This document shows positions 26,695 through 36,084 of a stretch of 64,000 nucleotides of DNA, in pieces. The notes below the pieces were generated by a model that ran no database searches, had not been told where the DNA came from, and saw only the letters and a program-made list of their open reading frames with translations. Location of the stretch: positions 2,480,001-2,544,000 of the forward strand of contig NZ_JUGR01000001.1 of the NCBI RefSeq assembly GCF_000800015.1, written 5' to 3'. Source of the DNA: Terriglobus sp. TAA 43 (GTDB lineage Bacteria; Acidobacteriota; Terriglobia; Terriglobales; Acidobacteriaceae). How positions within the stretch are numbered: position 1 is the stretch's first letter; each line of letters begins with the position of its first letter. The position numbers and the translations under genes are program-made.

Positions 26695-27468
26695 CTATAC
26701 CCAACCGCCATCGACAACGAAACTTTGATTCGTAATGGCTGAGCTGTCATCTGCAGCAAGGAACAACACCGTGCGGGCAACGTCATCAGCATAAAGATGG
26801 CGTTTTAGCGCCTGCCGCGACATGACTTCTGCGGTGTACTCGGGTGTCATCCACAGGCGCTTCTGCCGTTCAGTAAGAATGGCTCCAGGGAGCACGGCAT
26901 TCACGCGGATGTTGTCCTTGCCTACTTCGTGCGCCAGTGTCCGTGTGAGGCCAACGATCGCAGCCTTTGCCGTAACGTACGCGGGCAGTCCTGTGGACGG
27001 AATCATCCACGAGATAGAGCTGAGGTTGATGATCGATCCGCGCTTCTGACGCTGCATGGACGGCAACACTGCCTGCGACAGGAAGAACTGGTGCCGCAGA
27101 TTCACCTGCATGGCCGCATCCCACATCTCGGGCGTGACATCTTCGATGCGATGGCGCGTGTCGTTACCTGCATTGTTTACCAGCACATCGACAGTGCCGT
27201 GCGCTTGTTCAATTTGAGCGGCAACGCTGCGTAATGCCGCGACGTCTGTAAGGTCGCAGTGATAATACGTGGGTTGGGTGTGGCGAGCGGATGCGATGCG
27301 TTCGATGAGCGCCTGCGCTGCTTCATCCTGAATATCCAGGAACGCCACCTGCGCGCCCTGTGCGGCGAACGCCTCTACGATGCCTTCACCAATACCGCTG
27401 GCACCACCTGAAACAATGATGGAGCGGTTACGAAGACTTGGGTAAGTGGCGAAGGCCGTGGTTTCCAT
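26695..27468 (-). CDS. Short-chain dehydrogenase/reductase (sugar dehydrogenase-like)
   Basis: A 257-residue classical SDR: cofactor motif SGGASGIGEG (about 20-29), NNAG (about 97-100), catalytic Ser in NLSSISW, YVTAK as YxxxK, and INxxFxVDGG-like end TNQSFVVDGGWV. Such enzymes oxidise free sugars (e.g. xylose, arabinose, rhamnose or fuconate dehydrogenases); the substrate cannot be read from sequence. It follows a secreted GH39-like gene by 26 bases on the same strand, so it may process the sugar that enzyme releases. Confidence 0.88.
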   Translation of the reverse strand: METTAFATYPSLRNRSIIVSGGASGIGEGIVEAFAAQGAQVAFLDIQDEAAQALIERIASARHTQPTYYHCDLTDVAALRSVAAQIEQAHGTVDVLVNNAGNDTRHRIEDVTPEMWDAAMQVNLRHQFFLSQAVLPSMQRQKRGSIINLSSISWMIPSTGLPAYVTAKAAIVGLTRTLAHEVGKDNIRVNAVLPGAILTERQKRLWMTPEYTAEVMSRQALKRHLYADDVARTVLFLAADDSSAITNQSFVVDGGWV

Positions 27469-27494
27469 TGCCGTCCATTGTAAGCAGTCCGTTG

Positions 27495-28997
27495 CTACGG
27501 TACATCGATCACGGCAACTTCAAAAGGCTCCAGCGCAATCTCATTGCCGCTGACGGCCTTCATTGCTGGAGGATTATCACCTGTGCTGGGCGCTACGTAT
27601 GTGATGGATTTTGCAGTGTCAGTGCCAAGATTCAACGTCTGCGGAACCGCGCGTTTGTTCAACACGAGAATCTTCTTGCCCCGCGACATGTCGAACGCCT
27701 GCACCGTCATATCGCTACCTGCGCTGGTGGTAGCAACGAGCTTGTCGCCGGGCCCAAAGTTGTCATGTAGCATTTTCAGCGTCCGGAAGCGCGGGTTGGG
27801 CTGGGCGGTGTTGTAGTTCATCATGCTGACGGACGGATACTGCGTGGGGTAACCAACGAGTTGCGATTCGCCCACCACGTCAATCCCCATCTGCGCCGAC
27901 TTCACATAGAGATACGCATACAGCGCCGATGCAAGGTTCCAGTAGCCCTCAGGTTCCGCCACTGAGCCTTTGCCATTGTTGCTGTCGTTGTCCGTGGGCA
28001 AGATTACGCCGAGTTCGTTCAGATCGGTCTTCGTTGCGGGTGTCAGGCGTTGCTTGATCTGCTCAATGAACTTGGCGCCCGTAAGAAAGCCGTCGGCCTG
28101 ATCGAAAAACGTGTACTGCATAGCTGCAATGGGTTCGCCGCGTGGCGGTGTCGCATAAAAGTGATAGCTGATGAAATCCACATCCACACTAGCCCTGTGG
28201 TTTTTCGGATTCAAGAAGTATTCCCACATAGCGCCGTCATCGCGGGGTGCTGCAGCGCCAATCGCAACGAACTTCAGATCCGGCTGTACCTTGCGCATGG
28301 CTTCCACCACGGCGTCGAAGAACTTCGTGTATCCCTCCGGCGTCCAGTGGTGCTCAAAGTCGATTTCGTTGAGCACCTCCCAATACGCGATCCTGTAGTG
28401 GTGGCCGCTGGCATGCCATTTGCCGTTCTCATCGGTGAGTCCGCCCTTGGTGTACCAACTCAACAGGCGCGCGTAGTAATCAGCGGCTTGCTTGTAGGTG
28501 GGATCTACGATCTCCGTCCCCTTGGTGTAATCCCAGAAAACCTGGTTGGGATCAGTCGGGTACGTTACAGGCTTTTCCGTCTTCCACAACCACGCGGGCA
28601 TGGTGCTGAAGTTCAACATGACGCTGTGGCCCGCGGTCGCCTGCATAAAGTCGTCCAGCGTGGGGTCAATGTATTGGAAGTCCCAGCTTGTCTGTTCTTT
28701 TGTGGGTGGCTCAAGCTCTGCCACCGCCTGCCTGGGGTAGGGAAGCCACGGAACATACCGCACATAATCCGCGCCCAGCAGCTTCAATGCAGCGAAGGAA
28801 CCGTCGTGCAACTTTGCGCCACGCAGCAACTGCGGATTCACAACCACCTGCAGGGTGGGCGTAGTGCGCGATACGGTGACGGTCTTTGTCCAGTCGACAT
28901 GTACGGTCGGAGCGGCGGGTTGCTGTTGCGCACTCGTAAGCAGAGGAACGGCCCCAAGACTGACTACAAGAACAGAAATCCGGTGATGGATACGCAT
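27495..28997 (-). CDS. Secreted GH39-like clan A glycoside hydrolase
   Basis: A 500-residue protein with a signal peptide (MRIHHRISVLVVSLGAVPLL...SAQ). A (beta/alpha)8 barrel follows, with the clan A signature YWEVLNEIDFEHHW: Glu211 is the likely acid/base. Glu328 in TDLNELG is the likely nucleophile; the 117-residue gap suits GH39. A C-terminal beta domain (about 410-500) is typical of the family. Beta-xylosidase or iduronidase-like activity is possible, but divergence is large and the family could be a neighbour such as GH79. Start 28997 has GAAGGAGAAATGG upstream; the frame continues 41 codons further without support. Confidence 0.7.
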   Translation of the reverse strand: MRIHHRISVLVVSLGAVPLLTSAQQQPAAPTVHVDWTKTVTVSRTTPTLQVVVNPQLLRGAKLHDGSFAALKLLGADYVRYVPWLPYPRQAVAELEPPTKEQTSWDFQYIDPTLDDFMQATAGHSVMLNFSTMPAWLWKTEKPVTYPTDPNQVFWDYTKGTEIVDPTYKQAADYYARLLSWYTKGGLTDENGKWHASGHHYRIAYWEVLNEIDFEHHWTPEGYTKFFDAVVEAMRKVQPDLKFVAIGAAAPRDDGAMWEYFLNPKNHRASVDVDFISYHFYATPPRGEPIAAMQYTFFDQADGFLTGAKFIEQIKQRLTPATKTDLNELGVILPTDNDSNNGKGSVAEPEGYWNLASALYAYLYVKSAQMGIDVVGESQLVGYPTQYPSVSMMNYNTAQPNPRFRTLKMLHDNFGPGDKLVATTSAGSDMTVQAFDMSRGKKILVLNKRAVPQTLNLGTDTAKSITYVAPSTGDNPPAMKAVSGNEIALEPFEVAVIDVP

Positions 28998-29175
28998 CCA
29001 TTTCTCCTTCGCTGCGCGCAAATACCCTGTCAGTGAACGCCATGAGCCTAACGTGCGTCCCGGATGTGCGCAAGTTGCAAACCGGGGCCGTAGCCGCCTG
29101 ACACAATCCGGTAGTAGCATGGCTGGTGAAAGATTCTGTACGGACTGAATCGTTTCATATCAGGGAAAAACTGCC

Positions 29176-29961
29176 TTGCGCATTCATTTGTTCATTGCCT
29201 GCTACAACGACACGCTGTTCCCACGCACGGGCATGGCCGTGGTCAACCTGCTGGAGCGCCTGGGCCACGAGGTGGTTTTCCCCACTAGCCAGACCTGCTG
29301 CGGCCAGATGCATTACAACACCGGCTACCACGCTGAGGCATTGCCCATTGTGCGAAAGCTGCTGCATGAGTTCCTTGATGCGGAAACCATCGTCGTGCCC
29401 AGCGCAAGCTGCGTGGCCATGATGCGCGACCACTATGAACTGATGGCGCACGACGCGAATGACCTGCACATGATGGGCGACGTGAAGAGTTTTCTGCCGC
29501 GTGTGTTTGAGTTCAGCGAACTCCTCACAGACAAGCTGGGCATCACCGATGTGGGCGCATACTTTCCGCATCGCGTGACGTATCACCCAAGCTGCCATTC
29601 GCTCCGACTCCTCAACGTGGGCGACCGTCCGATCCGTTTGCTGCAGGGCGTGGAAGGCCTGGAATACACGCCGATGGAAGGCAGCGATCAGTGCTGCGGT
29701 TTCGGCGGAACCTTTGCGGTGAAGAATGCGGAAGTGTCTTCAGCCATGCTGGCGGACAAGATCGGCTGTGTGAAGAAGTCGAATGCAGAGTTTGTGGCGG
29801 CGTTGGACAATTCCTGCCTGATGCAGATTGATGGTGGCCTGCATCGCGAGATGGGTTCGCGCGATCGCATTCGTCCGGTGCATCTTGCCGAAATTCTGAA
29901 CAGCACACGCAAGAATCCTTTGACCGCTGAAGCACTGGCATGGGAAGGAGCCACCGCATGA
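29176..29961 (+). CDS. lutA: L-lactate utilisation protein LutA
   Basis: LutA is the CCG-domain subunit of the LutABC complex that oxidises L-lactate to pyruvate. The 261-residue protein has two cysteine-rich CCG motifs, TCCGQMHYNTG (Cys41-Cys42) and QCCGFGGTF (Cys173-Cys174), that ligate iron-sulfur clusters, plus SASCVAMM and YHPSCHSLR. The start is TTG at 29176 with AGGGAA upstream, giving the canonical MRIHLFIACYND beginning. Its TGA overlaps the lutB ATG by four bases. Confidence 0.93.
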   Translation: MRIHLFIACYNDTLFPRTGMAVVNLLERLGHEVVFPTSQTCCGQMHYNTGYHAEALPIVRKLLHEFLDAETIVVPSASCVAMMRDHYELMAHDANDLHMMGDVKSFLPRVFEFSELLTDKLGITDVGAYFPHRVTYHPSCHSLRLLNVGDRPIRLLQGVEGLEYTPMEGSDQCCGFGGTFAVKNAEVSSAMLADKIGCVKKSNAEFVAALDNSCLMQIDGGLHREMGSRDRIRPVHLAEILNSTRKNPLTAEALAWEGATA

Positions 29962-31445
29962 GCGTTCGTGTGGGTCACACCGCAGAGAAACCCGCGTTCC
30001 CAATCCTTGCGCATGAGTTGCTGCAGGACGACCAGACGCGGCGCAACGTGCGCCATGCCACGAATGTCATCCGTAACAAGCGCGCGCTTCGCGTGGAAGA
30101 GATGCCGGACTGGCAGGATCTGCGCACATCCGCGCACGCAATCAAGACACATACGCTGTTGCACCTGCCGCATTATCTGGAAGAGTTTGAACGCAATTGC
30201 ATCCGCGCTGGTGGACAGGTGCACTGGGCTCGCGATGCCGATGAAGCGAACACCATCGCCATCCGCCTGATCCGTAAAGCAGCGGAGCGACTCGCGGTGG
30301 AACATCCTGAGGTCATCAAGGTGAAGACCATGACCTCCGACGAGATCGGGATGAATCGTGCTCTGGAGCGCGAAGGCATAACGCCGTGGGAGACCGATCT
30401 GGCCGACATGATTGTGCAGATGGGTAAAGATGAACCATCGCACATCGTCGTTCCGGCGCTGCACAAGAATCGCCATCAGGTGCGTGAACTGTTCCTGCAG
30501 AATATGGGGCTTACGGAACTTGGCACTGAGGCCGAGGATTTAACCGGAGCAGCGCGCCATTATCTGCGCAAGAAGTTTTTGGAAGTTGGCATCGGCATTA
30601 GCGGCGCGAACTTTGCGATTGCAGAGACAGGTAGTGTTTGCGTCGTTGAATCCGAAGGCAATGGTCGCATGTGTGTCACCATGCCAAAGACGCTGATCAC
30701 GCTTATCGGCATTGAGAAGGTGATCCCGAAGTTCGACGATCTGGAAGTGTTTCTACAATTGCTGCCGCGCTCCGCGACCGGCGAGCGCATGAATCCCTAC
30801 AACAGCATCTGGACGGGTGTAACTCCGGCCGATGGGCCGCAGGAATTTCACGTGATCCTGCTAGACAACGGCCGCACACGCATGATGGCCAACGTGCGTG
30901 AACGCGAAACGTTGAACTGTATCCGTTGTGGTGCATGCCTGAATCAGTGCCCTGTATATCGCGAGACAGGTGGCCATGCCTACGGGTCCATTTATTCCGG
31001 CCCCATCGGTGCGATTCTTTCACCTCAGTTGAATGGCATGAAGTATTCACGCTCATTGCCCTACGCCTCGTCGCTGTGTGGTGCGTGCTATGAAGTATGT
31101 CCCGTAAAGATCAACATTCCAGAGACGCTGATTCATCTGCGCGGGAAGATCGTTGCACAGGATCAGAACACGCTGTCAGGCAAGCTCTCGCAGGAGAGCA
31201 TGGGCATGAAGATGGCCGCGCATCTCTTCGAACATCCGAAGCAATACGAAGCTGCACAACGTCTTGCTCGTACCGGACAAGGTCTGTTTGAAAAAGATGG
31301 CAAGCTGGTGAACCTTCCTGGCATGGCCGCAGGATGGACGCAGTATCGGGATCTTCGCGCATTGCCGAAGCAGAGCTTCCGCGAATGGTGGAAGCGAAGC
31401 CACACGGATCGCGGAGATGGCAGCAGTGGAGTGGGCGATGAGTAA
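29958..31445 (+). CDS. lutB: L-lactate utilisation protein LutB (iron-sulfur)
   Basis: The 495-residue LutB subunit carries an N-terminal LUD-type domain and a C-terminal ferredoxin-like region. The latter has two 4Fe-4S motifs, CIRCGACLNQCPVYRETGG (about 321-339) and CGACYEVCPVKINIPE (about 374-389). It passes electrons from lactate oxidation toward the respiratory chain. The chosen ATG at 29958 follows AAGGAG and overlaps the lutA stop (ATGA). Its stop lies inside the start of lutC, so all three are one coupled operon. Confidence 0.94.
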   Translation: MSVRVGHTAEKPAFPILAHELLQDDQTRRNVRHATNVIRNKRALRVEEMPDWQDLRTSAHAIKTHTLLHLPHYLEEFERNCIRAGGQVHWARDADEANTIAIRLIRKAAERLAVEHPEVIKVKTMTSDEIGMNRALEREGITPWETDLADMIVQMGKDEPSHIVVPALHKNRHQVRELFLQNMGLTELGTEAEDLTGAARHYLRKKFLEVGIGISGANFAIAETGSVCVVESEGNGRMCVTMPKTLITLIGIEKVIPKFDDLEVFLQLLPRSATGERMNPYNSIWTGVTPADGPQEFHVILLDNGRTRMMANVRERETLNCIRCGACLNQCPVYRETGGHAYGSIYSGPIGAILSPQLNGMKYSRSLPYASSLCGACYEVCPVKINIPETLIHLRGKIVAQDQNTLSGKLSQESMGMKMAAHLFEHPKQYEAAQRLARTGQGLFEKDGKLVNLPGMAAGWTQYRDLRALPKQSFREWWKRSHTDRGDGSSGVGDE

Positions 31446-32097
31446 TGACGCACGTTTTACAGTACTGGACACAATTCGCCGCCAGCTTGCCGCTGATCCT
31501 GATGTGGAAACGCTGATCGACGATTCGCCGGAAGAAGCTTACGCACGCATCCCGCGCAACTATCAGCGCACCGCGAAACTGAATCGCGAAGAGACGTTGG
31601 AGCTGTTCTACGACCGACTACGCGATTATGATTCGGAACTTGTCTTCACGGATGAAGCAGGTATTGCAAACGCTGTTGCCCACGCCATGCGCGAGGCAAA
31701 CGAGACGCTTCTCCTAGTCCCCGCAGGCGTTCCCCAGGAATGGCTGCCCCAGAATGATGTGGAAGTACGCCGTGATTTCGATCTGCCCCTGCAGCCGTTG
31801 GAGGAACCTCGCGTTGTCCTTACGCCGTGCACCGTGGCCATTGCGATGAGCGGCACCATCATTCTTGAACATGGCGATGAGCAGGGCCGTCGTGCTGCAA
31901 CGCTGCTACCGGACCATCACATCTGCGTGCTGTGGCGCGACCAGGTAGTGGAGACGATTGCAGAAGCACTGCAACGCATCACACATCGCACCTCGCCCAT
32001 TACCACCATCGCAGGGCCATCCGCTACCAGCGACATTGAGATGACGCGCATCCGCGGCGTACACGGCCCACGGCGATTGACGGCCATCATCCTGTAA
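31438..32097 (+). CDS. lutC: L-lactate utilisation protein LutC (LUD domain)
   Basis: A 219-residue LUD-domain protein. VLTPCTVAIAMSGTIILEHGDEQGRRAATLLPDHHICVL and SATSDIEMTRIRGVHGPRRLTAIIL are diagnostic for LutC/YkgG. It is the third LutABC subunit. ATG 31438 follows GGAGTGG and overlaps the lutB stop by eight bases in another frame. Lactate made by the rhamnose aldolase/dehydrogenase fusion, or racemised by the LarA homologue, are plausible substrates in this genome. Confidence 0.93.
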   Translation: MSNDARFTVLDTIRRQLAADPDVETLIDDSPEEAYARIPRNYQRTAKLNREETLELFYDRLRDYDSELVFTDEAGIANAVAHAMREANETLLLVPAGVPQEWLPQNDVEVRRDFDLPLQPLEEPRVVLTPCTVAIAMSGTIILEHGDEQGRRAATLLPDHHICVLWRDQVVETIAEALQRITHRTSPITTIAGPSATSDIEMTRIRGVHGPRRLTAIIL

Positions 32098-32101
32098 AAC
32101 A

Positions 32102-32935
32102 ATGGGCATGAGATTTGTCTGTCTGCTGCCGCTTCTGTTCGCTGCCGCGCTTCCTGCGCAACAATCGGCAACACCGCCGGGCGGTGCGCCAGTGCCGTGG
32201 GAGACCACCTCCATTCATGTCACAGACCCGGCGCATGCTGACAATGGCTTCGAACACAACGTGGCGAATGGCTTATCGCAACATGCCATGACCATGGACT
32301 TCTTCATTGCAGCGGCATATACCTTCACCATCTTTCCCACGAAAGACCTGATTGAGGGTCTTCCTGACTGGGCAAAGGATACGAAGTATGACGTGGAAGC
32401 GCGCGTGGCCCCGGAGGATGCGGCGGCATAAAAGAAGCTCACGAGCCTCTCCATTCCAGATACCGCGAAGGCATTTGCCACGCGGCAGTACACCGGCGAA
32501 ATGCTGATGGACCAGGCGCTGCTGGAAGATCGTTTTCACTTGAAGGTGCACACAGAACTACGGGAACGCAGTGTGTTTCTGCTGACTGTGGCGAAGGGTG
32601 GCCTGAAGATGAAAACGGCTGCGAATCCGGCGCATGGCTCAGCGAACTTTGATCGCGGCCATATGTCCGGAAAGGGCATACCAGTCTCGTTTATCGGCAA
32701 CCTACTGAGCATGCCTGCGGGCGGCCTAGTGGTAGATCAGTCAGGCGATGTGGGGCAATATGATTTCGAACTGCATTTTGCTCCGCAGAACATGGATACA
32801 ACAGCATCCGGCGCCAGCAACGATCCGGATTTCTTCACAGCCATCCAGGAACAGCTCGGGCTGAAACTGACGCGCGGCAAGGCGCAAGTGCCCGTGGTCG
32901 TAATCGACCACATCGAAAAGCCCTCCGATAACTAG
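32102..32935 (+). pseudogene. TIGR03435-type acidobacterial protein interrupted by one in-frame stop
   Basis: The frame from 32102 gives a signal peptide (MRFVCLLPLLFAAALPAQQ from the ATG at 32108) and the first part of a TIGR03435-type protein, then meets TAA at 32429-32431. The same frame continues without any shift to 32935 with clearly coding sequence: LTSLSIPDTAKAFATRQYTG, then ALLEDRFHLKVHTELRERSVFLLTVAKGG, the family's central signature, and VGQYDFELHF. Nothing else is lost, so one base change would restore ~277 residues. It may be a recent pseudogene, a polymorphism, a sequencing error or stop read-through. The family is abundant in Acidobacteriota and its function is unknown. It abuts the convergent GH39-like gene with no gap. 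Confidence 0.8.
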
Positions 32936-34654
32936 TTACCAATCAAAGAGAAACAACGACACACTCTGAGCAGGCAGCGAAACATTCATCGTTAGCGTTG
33001 CGTTCTTCACCGCGACACGATGCGCAGGGCCCATCGATTGAAGACCATCTATAGACTTCAGCTTGCGGAGCTGATCCGGTGTGGGATAAGCAGGAGATCC
33101 AAGTTGCTGCCACACGGTGTAGGCATTGCTGTGCGTACTGTCAATGCGATATTCCGTTACGCGCACGGCATGTACCGCGCTGGGCAATTGCGCGATCGTG
33201 AGTTGGATTGATGCTGTCGTTGTAGATGCCGCAGCGTCGTTGTAATTCCACAGCATCGTGGCAGCGCTGTGAGAATCTCGGGTAGCCATGGCTGCGATGT
33301 CGGAATTACCACGAACTCCATCAGCGAGAGCTTTATCGAGCGCAACTTCAGCGCTACTGGTGGCTGACACGCGTGTGCCGCTCATCTTCGCAGCCATTCG
33401 GAAGAAGTTCAGGATCGGCTTATCCACACCATTAGTGGAAAGATCGCGAAAGCCCTCAAACGAGTCGCGGTTCTCAAACTCGAACGACCAGCTCAACATG
33501 CTGATGAGGTTGACGCCATGTTTGTCCGCAAGATCGAACAGCCGCTTGTACGCTGCTGCTGTATAGGCTGGGTATAGCGTGCCATTGCGATAGTTGTTTG
33601 CAGGATTCACTTTGCTGGAGCAAGCTGCGCAACCCTCTGGATCAGCCTCAGACAGAATGATGGGCAATGCCTTGAACTGCGGATAACTTGCGATGAGTGA
33701 AAAACCGCGGTCTACATCGCGCAGTTCGCTGCGGATGCCCATCGTGACTTCACCATTCTGAATAACGGGCTGCCCTTTTGCATGAAAACTGATGAACTGC
33801 AGCGGGATGGTCTTGCCATCGGCTGCGCTACGATCATCGCGAACATGATCCAGAAATCCCTTGAGAAATGCGTAAGCTTCATCGGAGCGCGGACCAGTAG
33901 TCGCAGGGCCACCAACGATTGCATTCGGAAGAGCAGCACGAACACCAGCAACGGCATAGTCATACAGCTTGAAGTAGTCCTGCGGCGAACCGTGCCAGTA
34001 ATCAATGTCGGGTTCGTTCCATACCTCGAAGTACCATTGCTGCACGGTGTCACGGCCATAGCGCTGCACAAGATGCTCGGTGACGGTGCGACACAACTCA
34101 CCCCACTTCACATAATCCTTCGGAGGATTGTTGCTGCGGCCGCTGATGGTGCTGGCCGGATAGTGCACCTGGTAGGCTTCGGAGCGTCCCGGCACATCTG
34201 CAGCAAGGTCTTTCGGCATGAAGCCAAGCTCCACCATCGGCCTCACACCCGCATCGCGATACGCGTCGAAGATACCGTCGAGCAGTGTGAAGTTATATAC
34301 CGGCTTTCCGTGCTCATCCTCGCTGTAGACGCCAGTGGAACTCCACTTCAGCTCCGGTACACCGCTTCCGCTGGTCAGCAGGTGATGAGCACGGATCGTA
34401 ACTGGCACAGGGCTGAGATCGTGGAGCTCCTTCATCAAAGCGCGACCGTCATGCATCGTGGTGAAGTTTGATTCGTCGTACCCGAACCATGCATAAATCG
34501 GCTTGTACGCGCCTATGGCTTGGTCGAGATTCACCGTGATGTTTACCGGCTGCGCCGTATCTGCAGGCAGAGTGCGGTGAGCAACAGCAGAAGGTGCAAT
34601 AGCAAATAATCCGGCTACGACGCATGAAACCCACCTCATACATTTGCGATTCAC
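32936..34654 (-). CDS. Secreted GH39-like glycoside hydrolase (beta-xylosidase-like)
   Basis: A 572-residue exported protein (signal peptide about 1-25, ends SAVAH). The catalytic barrel contains WYFEVWNEPDIDYW, with Glu214 as acid/base, and PIILSEADPEG, with Glu336 as nucleophile; WNEP and the 122-residue spacing match GH39. The loop with a Cys pair (EGCAACSS) and the motif LSWSFEFENRDSFEGFRDL are also typical of long GH39 enzymes. Likely a beta-xylosidase or related exo-enzyme acting on plant hemicellulose in the periplasm. A C-terminal beta-sandwich (about 440-572) ends VSLFLFDW. It is on its own on the - strand. Confidence 0.8.
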   Translation of the reverse strand: MNRKCMRWVSCVVAGLFAIAPSAVAHRTLPADTAQPVNITVNLDQAIGAYKPIYAWFGYDESNFTTMHDGRALMKELHDLSPVPVTIRAHHLLTSGSGVPELKWSSTGVYSEDEHGKPVYNFTLLDGIFDAYRDAGVRPMVELGFMPKDLAADVPGRSEAYQVHYPASTISGRSNNPPKDYVKWGELCRTVTEHLVQRYGRDTVQQWYFEVWNEPDIDYWHGSPQDYFKLYDYAVAGVRAALPNAIVGGPATTGPRSDEAYAFLKGFLDHVRDDRSAADGKTIPLQFISFHAKGQPVIQNGEVTMGIRSELRDVDRGFSLIASYPQFKALPIILSEADPEGCAACSSKVNPANNYRNGTLYPAYTAAAYKRLFDLADKHGVNLISMLSWSFEFENRDSFEGFRDLSTNGVDKPILNFFRMAAKMSGTRVSATSSAEVALDKALADGVRGNSDIAAMATRDSHSAATMLWNYNDAAASTTTASIQLTIAQLPSAVHAVRVTEYRIDSTHSNAYTVWQQLGSPAYPTPDQLRKLKSIDGLQSMGPAHRVAVKNATLTMNVSLPAQSVSLFLFDW

Positions 34655-34782
34655 GGCAGCACTCCCTGAGTGAAGACTTAGACAGCAAGCCTACTACTGA
34701 CCGAATCGCCTGCGCATGAACCTGCCTCCCGCGTGAAGATGTTTGCATAACGTTAGGTGGCAGCCGTATCTTCATAGAACCC

Positions 34783-34890
34783 ATGACAACTCCTTCACAA
34801 CGTATTTCTGCTGACACCTGGGCCGTGTTGCTTGCATTAGCGCTGGCTTTACTGGTTCGCTTCGGCGTGCTCAACGTTGTGCCCTGGTAA
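34783..34890 (+). CDS. Small single-pass membrane protein upstream of yeiH
   Basis: A 35-residue frame beginning MTTPSQRISADTW, with one hydrophobic span (AVLLALALALLVRFGVLNVV) and a stop 18 bases before the yeiH start. I see no strong ribosome site. The neat N-in single-span layout and proximity to a polytopic transporter suggest a small accessory subunit or a coupled leader peptide. I know no family for it. Confidence 0.4.
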   Translation: MTTPSQRISADTWAVLLALALALLVRFGVLNVVPW

Positions 34891-34908
34891 AGGTTCAGGA
34901 GACCACTC

Positions 34909-35988
34909 TTGTCGAATACTCGTGCAGTTCCTGATACCTCTGGCCCGCTTGTGAATCTGTTCCGCACTTTGCCCGGCATCCTTTTGCTATTTGCTGTCGG
35001 CTACGCAGGAAAGTTTCTAGAGCAGTTCATTGCTCGCTACGGCAAGGCGCACCATCTTGTCTTGCCGAACATCGAGTATGTGTTGTGGGCAATCCTGATC
35101 GGTCTGTTGATCTCCAACACTGTTGGCGTACCGAAAATCTTTCGCAGCGGAGTAGCCACCTACGAGTTCTGGCTGAAGCTTGGCATTGTGCTGTTGGGTG
35201 CGCGCTTTCTGATGGGCGACATCCTGAAGCTTGGTGGATTGGCGCTGGTACTGGTGTTTGTTGAGATCATTCTCGCGTTGGCTTTCATGACATGGCTGGG
35301 CAAGCGGTTCCGTCTGGCGCCCAAGCTGGTTTCGTTGTTGTCCGTCGGAGCTTCGGTGTGTGGTGTGTCGGCCATCATCGCCACGCAGGGCGCGATTGAC
35401 GCCGATGAGGAAGATTCGTCTTATGCCATTGCCGCGATCCTCGCGCTGGGTGCGGTATCGCTGTTCCTGTTTCCGCTCATTGGTCATGCGCTGCACCTGA
35501 GCGATCAGGCTTACGGTGTGTGGACTGGTCTCGCCGTGGACAATACCGCGGAGACCGCCGCTGCAGGCGCGCTGTATTCCGATGCTGCGGGTAAGGTCGC
35601 TGTTCTGGTGAAGACATGTCGCAACGCCATGATTGGCTTTGTGGTTCTTGGCTACGCCATCTACTGGGCATCGAAGGGACAAGCTTCAGGCGTAGAAAAC
35701 AAAGTTGCGTTTCTGTGGAAGAAGTTCCCGAAATTCGTTCTTGGCTTTCTACTGATTTCCACGTTGGCTAGCATTCAGTTTTTCTCCAAGACAAACCTGG
35801 TAGCGCTTGGTAATCTCTCGCGCTGGGCGTTTCTACTGACCTTTGCAGGTGTTGGTTTACGTACCAGCTTCCGTGATCTGAGCAAGCAGGGTGTGCGCCC
35901 GTTGATGGTAGGTGTCATCGGCGAAGTAGTGATTGCGGTGATGACATTGGCGTTGGTGTGGGGTGCGGATCGCGCCTTCCATCTCTGA
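34909..35988 (+). CDS. YeiH-family (UPF0324) putative sulfate exporter
   Basis: A 359-residue polytopic membrane protein with about ten spans. Family features include the duplicated glycine-rich helical halves, GASVCGVSAIIATQGAIDADEEDSSYAIAAILALGAVSLFLFP, VWTGLAVDNTAETAAAGALYSDAAGK, and the C-terminal LGNLSRWAFLLTFAGVGLRTSF. YeiH proteins are proposed anion (sulfate) exporters. The start is TTG at 34909 behind AGGAGA, giving MSNTRAVPD; no ATG fits. The small membrane ORF lies just upstream and may be co-translated. Confidence 0.9.
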   Translation: MSNTRAVPDTSGPLVNLFRTLPGILLLFAVGYAGKFLEQFIARYGKAHHLVLPNIEYVLWAILIGLLISNTVGVPKIFRSGVATYEFWLKLGIVLLGARFLMGDILKLGGLALVLVFVEIILALAFMTWLGKRFRLAPKLVSLLSVGASVCGVSAIIATQGAIDADEEDSSYAIAAILALGAVSLFLFPLIGHALHLSDQAYGVWTGLAVDNTAETAAAGALYSDAAGKVAVLVKTCRNAMIGFVVLGYAIYWASKGQASGVENKVAFLWKKFPKFVLGFLLISTLASIQFFSKTNLVALGNLSRWAFLLTFAGVGLRTSFRDLSKQGVRPLMVGVIGEVVIAVMTLALVWGADRAFHL

Positions 35989-36084
35989 TGGAACGGTCTC
36001 ATTCACTGGAAATAAACAGCTAAGAAGCAAGCTATTCCGCGCTACACTGGCAGCCCCCGCCATTTCAAATCGAGGCTGCCTCTC

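Noticed and set aside
28050-29036. 328-codon frame on the + strand opposite the GH39-like gene
   Set aside because: Antisense frame without motifs; the opposite strand encodes a signal peptide and a catalytic barrel.
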